A stretch of DNA of 64,000 bases from Silurus meridionalis (lineage: Eukaryota > Chordata > Actinopteri > Siluriformes > Siluridae): contig NC_060911.1 of NCBI RefSeq assembly GCF_014805685.1, forward strand, positions 13,273,712 through 13,337,711, written 5' to 3'. The translations under genes were made by a program, and so were the position numbers. A model generated the notes under the pieces. The model was not told the origin of the DNA. It made no database searches and was given only the letters and a program-made list of their open reading frames with translations. Below are positions 24,101 through 33,700 of this stretch, one piece after another (the first letter of the stretch is position 1; every line of letters starts with the position of its first letter).

Positions 24101-24890
24101 GTCAACCATGTTACAGGACCCATGTGGCACAGAGAATTAAGGGTATTAAGAGCCCCAAGAGTGGCAGCTTGGCAATACCAGGCTTCACATTTTAACGGCA
24201 TTTGGCCATTAAAGAGGGGCTTGCAAGGATCAAACTCTTACAATTTAGCAGTCAAAGGGTTGACCGCTTTGCTCGAAGGCTCGGCAGCTTGGTGGTGCTG
24301 GGATGTGAACCCACAACCTTCCAATTGGTCCATAAGTCCATTCTGAGCTACCACCTCCCCGAGAACATGGCACTGAGCAATAATAATGGATATAAAGAAA
24401 TAGATTAAGGATGTACTTTCAATATTTATAATTTTATCCCTAATGATTGAGCCAGTGGTGAAGGTGGTGAGGAAAAAAACCTTTAGAGCAACCAGAATCA
24501 AAAGGGAGCCCTTCCACATCTAGGAGAGGCTTGTCCCAGGCTCCAGTGCCTGGGTTGGTTGTTTGCTTGGGAATTTACCCCATGCTGTGGTGGTGTGAAT
24601 TTGCTTGAGCAGCTCAAACCAATCAAATTCCACCATCCAAGAAACTGTTAAATAAAAATGAGTTTTTTTCAAGAAGGCAATTTATTTGACTTTTTAACTC
24701 ATCCATCTTTCTTTCTCTCTTCTTTCTGCCTCGCTCTGCCGCTCTCAGGTGCCTCATCAAGTGGTTGGAGGTGAGGAAGGTGTGTCCCTTGTGCAACATG
24801 GCTGTCTTACAGCTGGCACAGCAGCAGGGCACGACTGAGACGACGGTCCTCACGCAGCAGCCCTTGCCCGGGGTGGAGAACCTGGTGTAG
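9973..24890 (+). CDS. rnf24: RING finger protein 24 (5 coding exons, joined)
   Basis: Joined coding segments are 9973-10115, 14463-14505, 15600-15641, 21174-21253 and 24749-24890: 450 nt, 149 residues plus stop. All junctions are GT-AG and phases close. The N-terminal part carries [18 protein letters not shown] followed by one hydrophobic membrane span (about residues 24-46, ending FCCYLIR). A short basic linker ([14 protein letters not shown]) follows, then a RING-H2 domain with C78, C81, C96, H98, H101, C104, C115 and C118, and a short tail ending ENLV. Family knowledge: RNF24 is a roughly 148-residue Golgi/endomembrane RING-H2 E3 ubiquitin ligase reported to bind TRPC channels. The closest alternative is its paralogue RNF122, but the [19 protein letters not shown] and [13 protein letters not shown] segments fit RNF24 better. 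The start ATG lies 7 nt after a strong 3' splice site, so at least one untranslated exon lies upstream and was not identified. Confidence 0.95.
10953..11325 (-). mobile_element. MITE-A copy d
   Basis: A terminus CACTATATGGAACAAAATAT is followed by ATGAAGATATGCTTTACATG, CTCACCTCACCTACATCA and AGCATCTTTCCCAGAAGAG. It is shortened in the middle. Confidence 0.85.
11885..12110 (-). mobile_element. mariner-type element end
   Basis: GTCGGTGCTCCCTGTGACTG and GTGCTGCCATCTGTTGGCG are shared almost exactly with the mariner remnant at 45140-45200. The flanking AGCTTCCGATGTACACAGGA segment is shared, inverted, with 38075-38145. This looks like the terminal part of one mariner family. No coding remains. 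Confidence 0.7.
12135..12375 (-). mobile_element. MITE-A copy e (short)
   Basis: It begins CAAAAGTATTGGGACACCTC, jumps to CTATAGAGCTTCGACCTCAA and ends CAAATGTGAAATGGATGTTC. It is a deleted copy carrying both outer parts. Confidence 0.87.
12842..12927. repeat. two adjacent (CA)n tracts
   Basis: CA runs at 12842-12888 and 12906-12927 are separated by CTTCCAGGCTTTG. Confidence 0.95.
13362..13880 (+). repeat. large (TTTC)n/(CTAT)n pyrimidine-rich block
   Basis: About 520 bp, nearly all C and T on the + strand apart from scattered G and A. It includes a pure (CTAT)n core at about 13527-13590 and many TTTC runs. The three overlapping open frames of Phe/Leu/Ser here are translations of it. Confidence 0.95.
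14463..14505 (+). CDS. rnf24: rnf24 coding exon 2 (43 nt linker exon)
   Basis: The acceptor is TGTGTGTTGCAG and the donor GTATTT. It completes Arg48 and encodes [14 protein letters not shown], the cytosolic juxtamembrane linker. It is too short for ordinary ORF detection and was found by reading for the linker between the membrane span and the RING domain. Confidence 0.92.
14757..14828 (+). repeat. (TTTC)n microsatellite
   Basis: About 17 TTTC units. Sequence rich in TTTG and TTTC continues to 15180, in rnf24 intron 2. Confidence 0.95.
15433..15498 (+). repeat. trinucleotide repeat ATT-AGT-GGT
   Basis: ATT units pass into eight TAG/AGT units and then nine TGG units, all in one register. The change of single bases across units suggests expansion of successive variants. 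Confidence 0.95.
15600..15641 (+). CDS. rnf24: rnf24 coding exon 3 (42 nt linker exon)
   Basis: The acceptor is TCTGCTCACAG and the donor GTAAGC. It encodes [14 protein letters not shown] in phase 0 at both ends, so skipping it would remove 14 residues without a frameshift. Confidence 0.93.
15820..16015 (-). mobile_element. tRNA-derived SINE copy
   Basis: It contains TACATTAAAGCACAGTGAAA, GCCATGATACAGCGCCCCTG, GGGTTAAGGGCCATGCTCAA and GGGACTTGAAACCTCAGTGA, a fuller copy of the family described at 8115. The 3' tRNA-like part is rearranged. Confidence 0.8.
16877..17935 (-). mobile_element. MITE-A copy f, split by an inserted element
   Basis: The left part (16877-16970) reads AGCAAAAGTATTGTGACACC, CAGCCGTATGTGG and TTTAGAGGCACATAGATG. 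The right part (17802-17935) resumes with TTTTGGGTGCGCTAGCATGA and CTAGTGGAACATCTTCCCAG. In uninterrupted copies these two parts are adjacent, so an insertion of 831 bp lies between. Confidence 0.88.
16971..17801. mobile_element. Tigger/pogo-like non-autonomous transposon
   Basis: The element starts CAGTGGAATCCGCTTATCTC and ends with the inverted form (CGACATAACCGGGTTCCACTG). It is bounded by TA on both sides (16969-16970 and 17802-17803). It is 831 bp and has no transposase. Phrases such as CGGTTACCTCGA recur inside both ends. Pogo/Tigger-type elements duplicate TA, which fits. The internal 138-residue minus-strand open frame has no recognisable domain. Confidence 0.82.
19730..20080 (+). mobile_element. 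fish SINE/LINE-type 3' end with TTGAC tail
   Basis: It contains CTCTCAAGGTTTCTTCCTCA, GGGAGTTTTTCCTTGCCAC, GTAAAGCTGCTTTGAGACAA and AAGCGCAATAGAAATAAACT, then (TTGAC)3. These phrases are very common in teleost genomes as the 3' part of a retroposon. The exact family is not assigned. Confidence 0.75.
20205..20713 (+). mobile_element. MITE-A copy g (longest)
   Basis: It contains nearly all blocks: TTTCCACATTTAGTCCACAT, ATGTTTCACTGGATTTGGTG, CAGGTCCTGATGTAGGTGAG, GTCATGCTGGAACAGGTTTG and CCCCAATACGTTTACTG. A ~65-bp internal duplication repeats the 'AATAGGGTTGGA' and 'AGATCTTCCA' blocks (20396-20440 and 20471-20510). Confidence 0.9.
21037..21170 (+). repeat. (GCTC)n(ACTC)n(TC)n(TTTC)n compound microsatellite
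   Basis: Four repeat types follow each other and end at the CAG acceptor of rnf24 exon 4. The TC and TTTC parts form the entire polypyrimidine tract of that splice site. Confidence 0.97.
21174..21253 (+). CDS. rnf24: rnf24 coding exon 4 (first half of RING-H2)
   Basis: The acceptor CAG at 21171-21173 follows directly on a (TC)n(TTTC)n tract, and the donor is GTGAGT. It encodes the first RING zinc ligands C78, C81, C96, H98 and H101. Its last two bases plus the first base of exon 5 make Lys103. Its 80-nt length is not a multiple of three, so skipping it would shift the frame and destroy the RING. Confidence 0.95.
21575..21710 (+). mobile_element. MITE-A copy h (fragment)
   Basis: Only the segment from GAACCTCCACTCTTCTGAGA to GTAGTGATGTAGGTGGGGAG remains. 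Confidence 0.8.
22978..23131. mobile_element. Tigger-like terminal fragment
   Basis: The sequence CTCGTACCTCAATTCTTTGC, TCGACCGAGTGACCGCTCG and ACCTCGGAAAACTCGTAC ends GGATACCACTG followed by TA. This fits the right end of a Tigger-type element (inverted CAGTGGTACCTCG). No left end was found. Confidence 0.6.
24050..24360 (-). mobile_element. tRNA-derived SINE copy, rearranged
   Basis: TTACAGTGCAGTAAAATTTG, AAGAGCCCCAAGAGTGGC and GGTGCTGGGATGTGAACCCA can be recognised. An unrelated ~100 bp separates the halves. Confidence 0.7.
24749..24890 (+). CDS. rnf24: rnf24 last coding exon (second half of RING-H2, stop)
   Basis: The acceptor is CTGCCGCTCTCAG and the stop TAG is at 24888-24890. It encodes [17 protein letters not shown] with ligands C104, C115 and C118, then a variable tail rich in Gln and Thr ([16 protein letters not shown]) ending GVENLV, the usual place for the family's end. 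Confidence 0.95.
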
Positions 24891-26549
24891 CCCGTCCTCC
24901 TCATTTCCTTTTTGTCCTCCTACCTCTACCCCTCGAAAGCTCTACTGTACAGGTACACGATGACATCAACAAAAAGCGGTAGCGTCCTCTAGAAGATTGA
25001 CCACCATGCCCTGATCATGCCTGGCAAGTCCCAACCAAGATCAACGTTTTATTATTCCTTTAAAGGGGACAGCGAAGATTTGGACTATTCTACACCAAAG
25101 CACTTTTCTGCGGACACCAGCGCAAGAGGCGAACACTAACTATTTATAACGCAAGAGGAAAAGAAAAATTGTTCACCACAACAAGCAAAAAATTATACTT
25201 TTTTTTAAACAAGCACTTTACTCAAGACTAAATATTTCTGGTTGTGCAGACGGTAGCAGGTTTTGTATTATTTTTCCATTGTATTATTAATATCTAGTTT
25301 TCATTTTTAGTGATGTACACAGAGCTCCCGATTTGCGTGAAACCAATACAATGTGATCAAGAAGTGCTTTTGAACAGCGCAGAGTTCCACTCGTCACCGA
25401 TGAAGACGGAAACGACGTTCGGAGATGACCCGGAAAAGCTCTGGTTTATCGTAGGAAGGAATCCTACGTGGATAGAAGTAGCTCTTCTGGGCTGATCCGA
25501 GACCAGTTTTGTGGTCATATTCCAGCTTAAGGTTTTGTTTCAGTGCAGAAAAAGGGTATCCAATCGGCTCGACAAATGTGAATAAAAAACAAATGGGGTG
25601 ACGTTATGATTTGGTAGGTTCCGCTGCTATTACTCAGTCCAAGAGCACGTCCAGACAAAACGAATGGAAAGAAGTTTTTTTTTTTTTACAAGAGCATTTT
25701 GAGATTTCATTGTCAGAATCCCCTCTGCACTACAATTCGAATTCGAGGCGAACGGTATTTTAGGGATACACTAACTCGTACTAGTAACGCTTAACTTGTA
25801 AACTTAACTTGTTTGCGAAAAGGACACGTTAGCATGCTAACACACACTTAGCGAGCACTTAGGCTGTTTGTCAATATTTTTTTTCTTCTCAAAATTGTTA
25901 ATCCCAAACCGATTTGAGTCAAGTTAGCGGGACATTACTGACAGGAGTGCTTTAGCATCTATAGAATCAAATAGCTTGCAGAACTTGATTAGCCCTGGGG
26001 ATCTTTTCTGTGATCAGTCAGGCACATAGAACCAGACATGCCCCCCCCCATAACAAACACTAGTCCAGGTTAATGGATAGTCCCCACTGTAGTTCCAGAG
26101 CATCCACTCAGCATTTAAAAGTTAATAAAAAAGCAAAATAAAAAAAGGTAGCTTGGTGGGGGGGGGTACAGCACTTTGTATCTAATACACAAAAAGGTGT
26201 AAATGCATTAAGTGCATTTGGCTGCTGCTCCCCAGTCAGCAGGTTGCATTGAAACTGCGTTCTGCTTCTGGTGCTTTCCCCACGGCTGCATTATCAGCGC
26301 TGTAAAGTGCTGCGTAGAGCCTTTTCACTGGAGGTCATCGGCTTTAAATAGAGCTCGTGGGTTACATTTTCATGAAAGCCCAAGGCGTTCTTTGTCGCAG
26401 CGGTGAAAGCTGTAAAAGCGTCGCTCGTTTTAGTGTCGAATTCCAAACTCGCGTCCTAGCCTTTTGAGGGGGAAAATAAAAACAAAACAAAAAGCATTGA
26501 TGTTTTAGTTCCCAGTCCTGGTTGAAGGATGGTTGAACGTCCTTTGAGT

Positions 26550-26888
26550 GTGTACACACTATATTGACAAAAGTTGGCATGCGATTGGGATGTGCTTTTT
26601 GAACCTCCCATTCCACATTTAGTCCCCATTTTGCCCTTATAATAACCCCCACTCTTCTGGGACGACGTTCCAACAGACTTCTATAGCAGGAGATCTTCTC
26701 CATCTTCCAAACCATGGAAAGCATATCTTCATTGGACTTCAGGAACTCCTACTCAAAGAAGGAAGAATTTCATGGCACCGCATCCCAAGATGTCTTGTAC
26801 AATTTTGTGCCTCAGAGTTCCTGGCCACGGTTTGGGGAAGAACCACATATGACTGGAAAAAACTCTTTTGCACTTATAGTGCACCTCA
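26550..26888 (+). mobile_element. MITE-A copy i (inside the probable rnf24 3' UTR)
   Basis: The left terminus CACTATATTGACAAAAGT and the phrases CCATTCCACATTTAGTCCCC, ATAGCAGGAGATCTTC and TTTGGGGAAGAACCACATAT identify it. The segment with the CCTCACCTCAC block has been deleted. Confidence 0.87.
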
Positions 26889-27294
26889 AGGGAAGCGGTA
26901 TCGGTGTCTCGCGCCTGCGATATCATTTACGTAAATTGACATCGTCGTGTCTGGGAGGAATGTTGTCAATTCAAATCTCGTTGTCTGTTAGAGCTCTGAC
27001 ACACCAAGCCGAATTGAGAAGCCGTCGCCAAGTGTCTAGCTGACTCGTTGTGCTAGCCGACTTGTTTCGACGATCTCTTTTAACCAACAATTTCAGCCAA
27101 TCATAGCCCTGGATTTAGCCCTGGGGAGCACTCTACAGAAAGACAACTTCAAAATTTAACACTTTCTAGTGTTTAATGTGAAACGACGTCACGCTCACGT
27201 AGAACCTACAGTATGTTCGTAATTTGATGAGGCTCACGTGCTCATATCAGCTAGCACAGGAATATTGGATATTGAGTATTTTAAGTTGCATGCT

Positions 27295-27597
27295 ACTGCC
27301 CCCTGCTGCCTGCATGCTGTTTGCCGTTGTTTCGTCACTGAACAGACATGCGACCGTGGAGGATGATTATTTAGTGCCGCTTCTTTGGGTTGATTAATTC
27401 GTATTAATCATAAGTCATACTTTCATATAATATAGCAATATCACAAACAGATTTTTTGGCACAACTGCCCCCTGCTGGTGTGGACACCTAAATTGTACGC
27501 GCATAGAAGGCAGGATATTAGCGTGTCTAGCCTGTCAAAGCAATCATTGTCTATTATCAAGAACACTGATTGCACACTACCGCCCCCTGCTGGTGTG
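27295..27597. promoter_or_regulatory. three CTCF-like motifs
   Basis: TGCCCCCTGCTGC (about 27297), TGCCCCCTGCTGG (about 27466) and CGCCCCCTGCTGG (about 27581) lie in ~300 bp in the same orientation. The latter two fit the core of the vertebrate CTCF consensus. They may come from a repeat rather than from selected binding sites. Confidence 0.4.
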
Positions 27598-27824
27598 TAG
27601 ATTTGTTTGATCGAAAATGTACACGGTAGTCTCTACAACTAGTGCAACTTTATATACATTTATTAGAACCATGCTTTCTGATTTGGAGAGGTTCCCATAT
27701 ATGTAGATGCAGAAAGTTTGGTGGTATTTAAGTACATTGAGGAAAGTCTTCTACTTCTCAAATCCCACCACCTTCAAATCCCACTCTCTTACAACCTTTC
27801 TTTCAGGAGGTGGTAGCTTGTAAA

Positions 27825-27890
27825 TTTTATAAGTTCAAATCCCAGCCCCACCATGCTGCCACTGCTGGATTCCATAAATGTAAATGTATC
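27825..27890 (+). mobile_element. tRNA-derived SINE fragment
   Basis: AAGTTCAAATCCCAGCCCCA is a box B-like motif, followed by CCATGCTGCCACTGCTGG and a short AAATGTAAATGTA tail. Confidence 0.72.
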
Positions 27891-28400
27891 TTGGTTTACT
27901 CTTTGTGTTTGATCATAGCTTGGTGTGTCACAGATGATTTGAAGATGCAAATCTTACCAATATTTAAGGTTTTAAATGCCAAAGTGACGCTTGACCTCGG
28001 CCTCGTCCTCCCTCTGAGGACTTCAGTAAGATCTAGAGAGGATTTGCATCTAAATGAAGCAGTTTTACCAGATTGTAGGCTCTTGCCTCGATACTGCTCT
28101 TTTCTCCCGTCCAATCTTAAGCCTCACGGTTTGTGGTGTACATTTTTCCAGTGCGTTCTTTAGCGACCCACGTCGCCATGCCGCCGTGTTTGACCTCCTA
28201 ACCCTGCGCTCACACACCCTGCCCCTGCACCCTAACCCTGCGCTCCCTCCTGTGTTTAACACTGAAAATGTTTGTGACGCTCACAGACATGGATGTAAAA
28301 CTAAGAATTCTGCAGCAGAATATTTTTTTTTTTGAGACATTCTTGCTTGTACAGTATTTGTAAGCTCTATTTTTGTATATTTAATTGACATTTTGGACAA

Positions 28401-28509
28401 AATAAAAAAAAAACAACAAAAAAAAAAACAAGGAAGATGTTTGTCTTGCAAATGTTCTTTTATTCAATAAAACAATTGTTGCATGTGTTTGACTTGAACT
28501 GTAAATAAA
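28401..28509 (+). terminator. cluster of poly(A) signals, candidate 3' end of rnf24
   Basis: Three AATAAA hexamers occur in about 110 bp (28401-28406, 28467-28472, 28504-28509) with GT-rich sequence after the second (TTGTTGCATGTGTTTG). This is the best candidate cleavage region for the + strand gene. The A-rich stretch at 28401-28431 could instead be a retroposed tail. Confidence 0.5.
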
Positions 28510-28749
28510 ACTTACCACATTTTGGAGATATTGAAAGCAAAAACCCCCTTGCACTGTATTTCTTGAATTGTGGGCGAGAGAAGACCATCAGGAAGTCCCG
28601 CCTTTTTAAAAAATTTTTATTATTAAAGCCATTTGAAACAAATCAGGATCCAATGGTGAATCTAACAGTAATGTTTATAGTGTCATCCCCAGCAGCTGTA
28701 TCAGGTTTGATCTATCGTAGCTTGCTAGCTAGCTAAAGCTACACTACAC

Positions 28750-28940
28750 TAATCCGGCTAAATTTGAAAACAATGTTTTTTTTTGCGTGTTCGTACTTTA
28801 ATTTTCACATCATCATTTCACAATTTTCACTGCATCATTTCCGCCAGGTGATTATTTACTCTCCGGCTCTTTGAAATGTCGTGCCAATGACAAAATATGC
28901 ATTTTTATACAAAAACGTTTGTGTGAAAACATGGTCTATG
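28750..28940 (-). repeat. interspersed repeat B copy
   Basis: The inverse of this segment (GGCGGAAATGATG, TTTCAAAGAGCCGGAGAGTA) matches the sequence at 63540-63600. It looks like part of a fish non-autonomous DNA transposon. Termini were not determined. Confidence 0.6.
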
Positions 28941-29397
28941 CCCCTGAAATAGTCAAACACAAAACAACAAACGTGGCAAATCTATAAAAAGAAAGAAACC
29001 CAACCGGTCTGTCGTAGACTAAGAAACATGGCTCTCACACAAACACAGGTCTGTGAACCATGGCTTGGAGGGACGCTACTCCTTCTCTTTTGTAAATAAT
29101 CATTCCTTTGTCCTGGATTCACACCTCGAGAGCAGATTTCTCCCCTGAACAAGTAACAAGAAGAAAACAAGCTGGCTGGTGTTGATCCTAATGGCAATCT
29201 AACGATACTTATAACTTCCTAATTATACTAGGTTATGAAAAGTTTGCCAATTATTTCATTATATTTCTTAAACAAGTTTCGGATTTTCTATAGCGACATT
29301 TTTGTGGACACCTGAGCTTAAGTTCCAGGGTCAGGGTTGGAACCAGGACAGACTTGGAAATGAAAAAAGTAATAAAAAAGACGTCTTTCCTTTAAAG

Positions 29398-29849
29398 CAG
29401 GGGTGTCGAACTTATTTTCACTGAGGGCCACATCAGCATAATGGTTGCCCTTCAAAGGGCCAGATGTAACTTTGAGGCAGTATAAATGTAGCTAATTGTA
29501 ACGTAAAATAAAATATATTATTCAACTTACAAATCTTTTTCATCTTTCTTGAAACAGGCTTCCATCTGCATCGATTTTTCTCTTCCTGGACATTTTGGGA
29601 TCATTGTTTGTATTTCTTAATTCGGAAAATGGCACTGATGTGGAAACACTGCAATCTAGTGGTGGGATGCCGTCACTTCACGGGTAACATGATTGGCATG
29701 CATTATGGAAAATGTAGTTTATGGTCAATGCACCCTTTTGACTTGTTTATTATAAGATAATCAGACCTTTACAGCTCTTTAGCGGGCCACATTAAATGAT
29801 GTGGCGGGCCACATTTAGCCCTTTTTTAGCCTTGAGTTTGACACATATG
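29398..29849. mobile_element. hAT-like non-autonomous transposon
   Basis: It starts CAGGGGTGTCGAACTTATTT and ends GAGTTTGACACATATG, an imperfect inverted repeat typical of hAT elements. Near each end it has GGGCCACAT phrases. It is 452 bp without coding. The 8-bp flanks (CTTTAAAG and CTCTAATC) are only partly similar, so the target duplication is decayed or misplaced. Confidence 0.75.
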
Positions 29850-29904
29850 CTCTAATCAATCAGATTTTGAGTTGGCGACACCGGGGCCATCCAGCAGGCA
29901 TCCA

Positions 29905-30100
29905 ACGTCTGCATTTTAACGCACTTTGATTGGACGGTCAGAGAACGCACCAGTCAAACTCACAAACCGCATCTGAAGCAAACTGCACAAGCTCAAATAT
30001 ATTCGTGTGGATTTAATAGCTGTTTTTTTATTTCACTATAACCGACAGAGGAGAAGAAATCGATTTGGTCGCCGATACACTTACAATGTTTACCAGCATT
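29905..30100 (-). repeat. interspersed repeat C copy 1
   Basis: It contains GCAAACTGCACAAGCTCAAA, GTGTGGATTTAATAGCTG and CACTATAACCGACAGAGG. The inverse of these phrases occurs at 57620-57800, and shorter matches occur at 56385-56560 and 60640-60805. It is probably a DNA transposon of unknown family. Confidence 0.7.
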
Positions 30101-31047
30101 AAAATGGAATAATATTAATAAAAAAAAGCGCTTTATTTTTTATTTTATACACAGTCCAGATCTAGAGTTCTGCTACTCAGAATCAGAGACAGAGAGATAA
30201 AATAAAATGAATTTTGGCATCACACAAAAAGATGCTGTCAAATGATATTTCTCTAAATTGTTTAGTCACCATTTATGGAAGGAGTCTCCAGTTTTGGCAT
30301 CTTGTAACACTCAGAGGTGGAGGGGTAAATTGAGGTTTTCTGACACAGAGGAGATTTCTTAGTAATGTCACAACCACACAAGATTTTCGTCTTATTAATT
30401 AATGGCAAGAAAAACGAAAAAACTGGCAACCGAACGACTCTTTATAGCTGCAATAACACAAGTGCAAACAGGAAGTAAGCAGTTTCGAAGGCGTTCCAGA
30501 AAACCGAATGCAACTATAACTAAATGAATCAATAAAAGCTGTGGTATAAGAGGAATAAGCGCATTACGATCTGGTATATTATGCTAAAATTAAGAAGCGA
30601 AGAGAAACAAAAGGCACAGAAACGTCGATTAATTTTTTTTATTGACTGCATTTTCGAATAAAATTGCATGAAACCCAGAAATGTAAACGTTTTGCACCTT
30701 ATAATCACACATGATGGCGACTTCGATTAAAAGCAGGCAAAGCAGCCGAAGCGATCGATGGAGTTGTCATTCAGCAGAAATCAGGCCAGGCAGTGACTGG
30801 AAGGGTCTGTACAGGAGCGTCGGAGGAGGGACGTGGACGCCCTCCGTGTTCAGTCTGTTCAAGAAAAAAAAAAAGTGGCACATCGTTCGGATCTCGAGAG
30901 AATTCGTCTGAAATGGGGGGGTGGATGCATTTGGTGAAAAAAAAAATCCAAATATTTCCCACTTGGGATAAAAACCTGCTCAATGTCCAGTGGATTTGTT
31001 GGGGGGGGGGATCAAGCAGCATCTTGTAATACTTTCCTTGAATTCTC

Positions 31048-31462
31048 AAATATATGGACAAAAATATTAGAACGGCTGGTATTTTCCAGCAATATGTTGT
31101 TCTTCTACAAATTCCTTAACTTAGAAGGCACACCTTCACTTGAACTAGGAAGCCGAAAATTGTTCCACCAAACCAGCTCCATGAAGATATGCTTTACATG
31201 GTTTGGAGTTGGAGAGGAAGATCTTCTGCTATAGAGCTCCAACCTTATTAAACACCGGTGTGATGGATTTTTCACGCCTCCTCTCCTCCATCAGTACCTC
31301 ACTTTCCTACTACACATCTTTGTGGCTCCACAAAATCTAGTGGAACATCTTCCCAGAAGAGTGGAGGTTCAAATGGGACTTGGTGTGGAATGGGATGTTC
31401 AAAAAAAGAGCACATACCAATATAATGCTTGGGTGTCCACAAACGTTTGCCCAAATAGTTGA
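31048..31462 (-). mobile_element. MITE-A copy j
   Basis: A terminus ATATGGACAAAAATATTAGA is followed by CCAGCTCCATGAAGATATGC, CTAGTGGAACATCTTCCCAG and GGGTGTCCACAAACGTTTGC. Both ends are present. Confidence 0.9.
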
Positions 31463-32574
31463 ATACTAACTGTGTAAGCATGTCATCGGTCCAAGGAACT
31501 AGATTTGAGTAAACTCTCTCCAGAATAAATAAATGAAAATGATGCTCCAGATTTTGGAGCACGATTTCAAACATTTGAGGGTTTTTTCCCTGTGATTTGA
31601 AGTGGAAAATTATTATAATTTTTCTTTTCACCAAACTATTCCTTGGCACTGAGCTGAACATCGATTAAAAAACAAAAAAACAAAATCGTATATATACCGT
31701 ATATCTTACAGGCATAGCCAGTGCTGCATCCAGAGGAGAAAGAAGAAGAAGAAGCGGGGAAGGCAGGAACTGAACAAGTAAAATCCTGACACTGATATTG
31801 ATCTGTACAGTATAAATAGTGTATAGCAGTCCAGGAATGTGCAATTCATTCGAGTTATTCCACGTCAACGGCCGTTTGGCGTGCGTCGTCCCGACGGCGT
31901 TAAGGAGAGCTCGTCGTTTTCATCTTCGGCATCACGGATACAGGTCTGTACAGAACAGCCAAGCGAGAAAAAAGAAAAAAATAATAGGGCACGACACCGG
32001 GCACTTAAAAAACAGATATCACTACAACTGGTTTTTTTTACAATGGTCTTCGTAGTTGATTTTTACGGATGTGTGCTTGCACCGGTGCAGGCTGCACGTT
32101 CTGTAGGTTCCTTCTTGAAGAAAAGGAGTTTTCTGGATAAGTAAAATCCCCAGTGTAAGACCAGGAATGGTTTCAGGACCAAGGAACTGTCCATTATTAG
32201 AATGTTAGATATGAAATGTATAAAATTATCTATTCAAAGCCAAGATTTACAATACAGGAACCTTTTATGGAACTTTTTCAAAAAGTGACAGGGTTGGCAA
32301 TACAAAATGGGTGGGGCTAAGCACATGCAAATCTTTTTAATGCAAATGAGAAGCCATTGTTGATAATCAGGAATATCCTGGGTTCTTTGGTTCCTACTCT
32401 TCATTCCTACTCACATAGTGTGTGTTCTACCCAAATCCTTTTGAGGAACTCTTCTAAGAACCTGTATCAATCCGTGATAAGCCACTCATGAGAAACCTTT
32501 CAGAGTCAGTGGACCAAACACCTGTTAGCAACATCCAAAGAAAGAAAGCTGCTTAATATGTCAAATAGAATTTC

Positions 32575-32725
32575 ATCCTGCTGTATAAAGTATTTCTTCG
32601 CATATTCCAGTAATGTTAGGAAACGGGTCAGAAAGCAGGGTTGGCCATGATACTGGAGCACTGAGGGTTAAGAGCTTTAGGAGCCCCAAGAACCTTAACC
32701 ACTGAGCTCCCAAAACCCTAAATGG
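32575..32725 (-). mobile_element. tRNA-derived SINE copy
   Basis: It shows AGTATTTCTTCGCATATTCC, TTGGCCATGATACTGGAGC, GAGGGTTAAGAGCTTTAGG and AACCTTAACCACTGAGCTC. Confidence 0.75.
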
Positions 32726-32984
32726 GTGACATGCCGAAGGTTTCCTTTATAGGAGAGATGGTTCGGGGTAATTTTTGTCCCTCACTCTGTAACATTATCT
32801 GTGTTTTTATGGTTCCATGTATTCATTCCTACTCACAGAGCCTGAATTTGGTCGTTTTCTTTTCAGAAGTTTAAACCCTTTTCACACATTATGTCACAAA
32901 TAAACAGCAAAAGGGATTTGGTGGCTGATAGAAGCAAGTGATGTGGTGTTTAATGGATTTCCCTCATTATTTCTGGTTTAATTG

Positions 32985-33080
32985 AGGGTCCTGCAGTGGC
33001 AGCTTGGCGGTGCTGGAATTTGAACTCACAACCTTCTGAACAAAATTCCAACACTATAATCACTGAGCTTCCGCCGTACA
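32985..33080 (-). mobile_element. tRNA-derived SINE fragment
   Basis: It shows GTGGCAGCTTGGCGGTGCTG, GGAATTTGAACTCACAACCT and AATCACTGAGCTTCCGCC, the tRNA-like end of the family. Confidence 0.8.
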
Positions 33081-33619
33081 TGGTTGTAATTGGCCACATT
33101 TGAGGCTCCAAAAAGTCCCTTGGCCCTGTCCTCACAGCAGAACTGAAATCCATTCATTTTCAATTCAAAAAGCAGGACCGGTGATTTTGGCGTTCTATTT
33201 TCGTACCTCAAAATCTTTATATACACAAAAATCGATTTAGAAAAATCCTTTAGAATTTAGATTTTCTTTAATAACATAACTTTAATAACATAATTTCTAT
33301 AGGTAATTTGCATGGCTCTGGAACCAGCTCGATGATGATGGAACTACCCGAGTAAAAACATAACCATCAATAGAATTTACTTCCTGGTTAGCAACTTTTT
33401 TTTGGTTCCTTTATCCTATTCGATTAGACCAGGTAGCATTGGCATGGCGTTTGACAATAGTTCCTGATTGTTCAGTTTGTTTAGCTGGTTATAAGTAAAA
33501 AGATTTGGTGCATTTCCAATATTCTCGGATGAACTGAAGTATCTGGTTGAGCCGTCTCACCTCAGAGATAAAACTAGTTCCAGTATCATTTTGAATATTG
33601 GCAAAAGGAATTAATATAT

Positions 33620-33700
33620 TGGTGGAAAAGCACTGGATCAGAAGGTCATGAGTTCAAATCCCAGCATTGCAACAATAAGGATGTCTGCTAGATGTAAAAC
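33620..33700 (+). mobile_element. tRNA-derived SINE fragment
   Basis: GGTCATGAGTTCAAATCCCA (box B-like) is followed shortly by ATGTCTGCTAGATGTAAA. The middle has been lost. Confidence 0.72.

Larger units (their letters stand above)
21254..24748 (+). other. rnf24 intron 4
   Basis: It holds a partial MITE-A copy, a Tigger-like terminal fragment ending at 23131, a SINE remnant (24050-24360) and AT-rich unique sequence. No exon is seen. Confidence 0.8.
24891..28510 (+). other. rnf24: probable rnf24 3' UTR
   Basis: No open frame with gene-like features follows the stop. AATAAA signals lie at 28401, 28467 and 28504, the first followed by A-rich sequence, so a 3.5-3.6 kb 3' UTR is plausible. It would include a MITE-A copy (26550-26888), a SINE fragment and three CTCF-like motifs. 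Nothing in the sequence alone proves where transcription ends. Confidence 0.5.

Noticed and set aside
9973..24890. RNF122 as the identity of the + strand gene
   Set aside because: RNF122 differs in the N terminus and in the linker. Residues [21 protein letters not shown] and [12 protein letters not shown] match RNF24 better.
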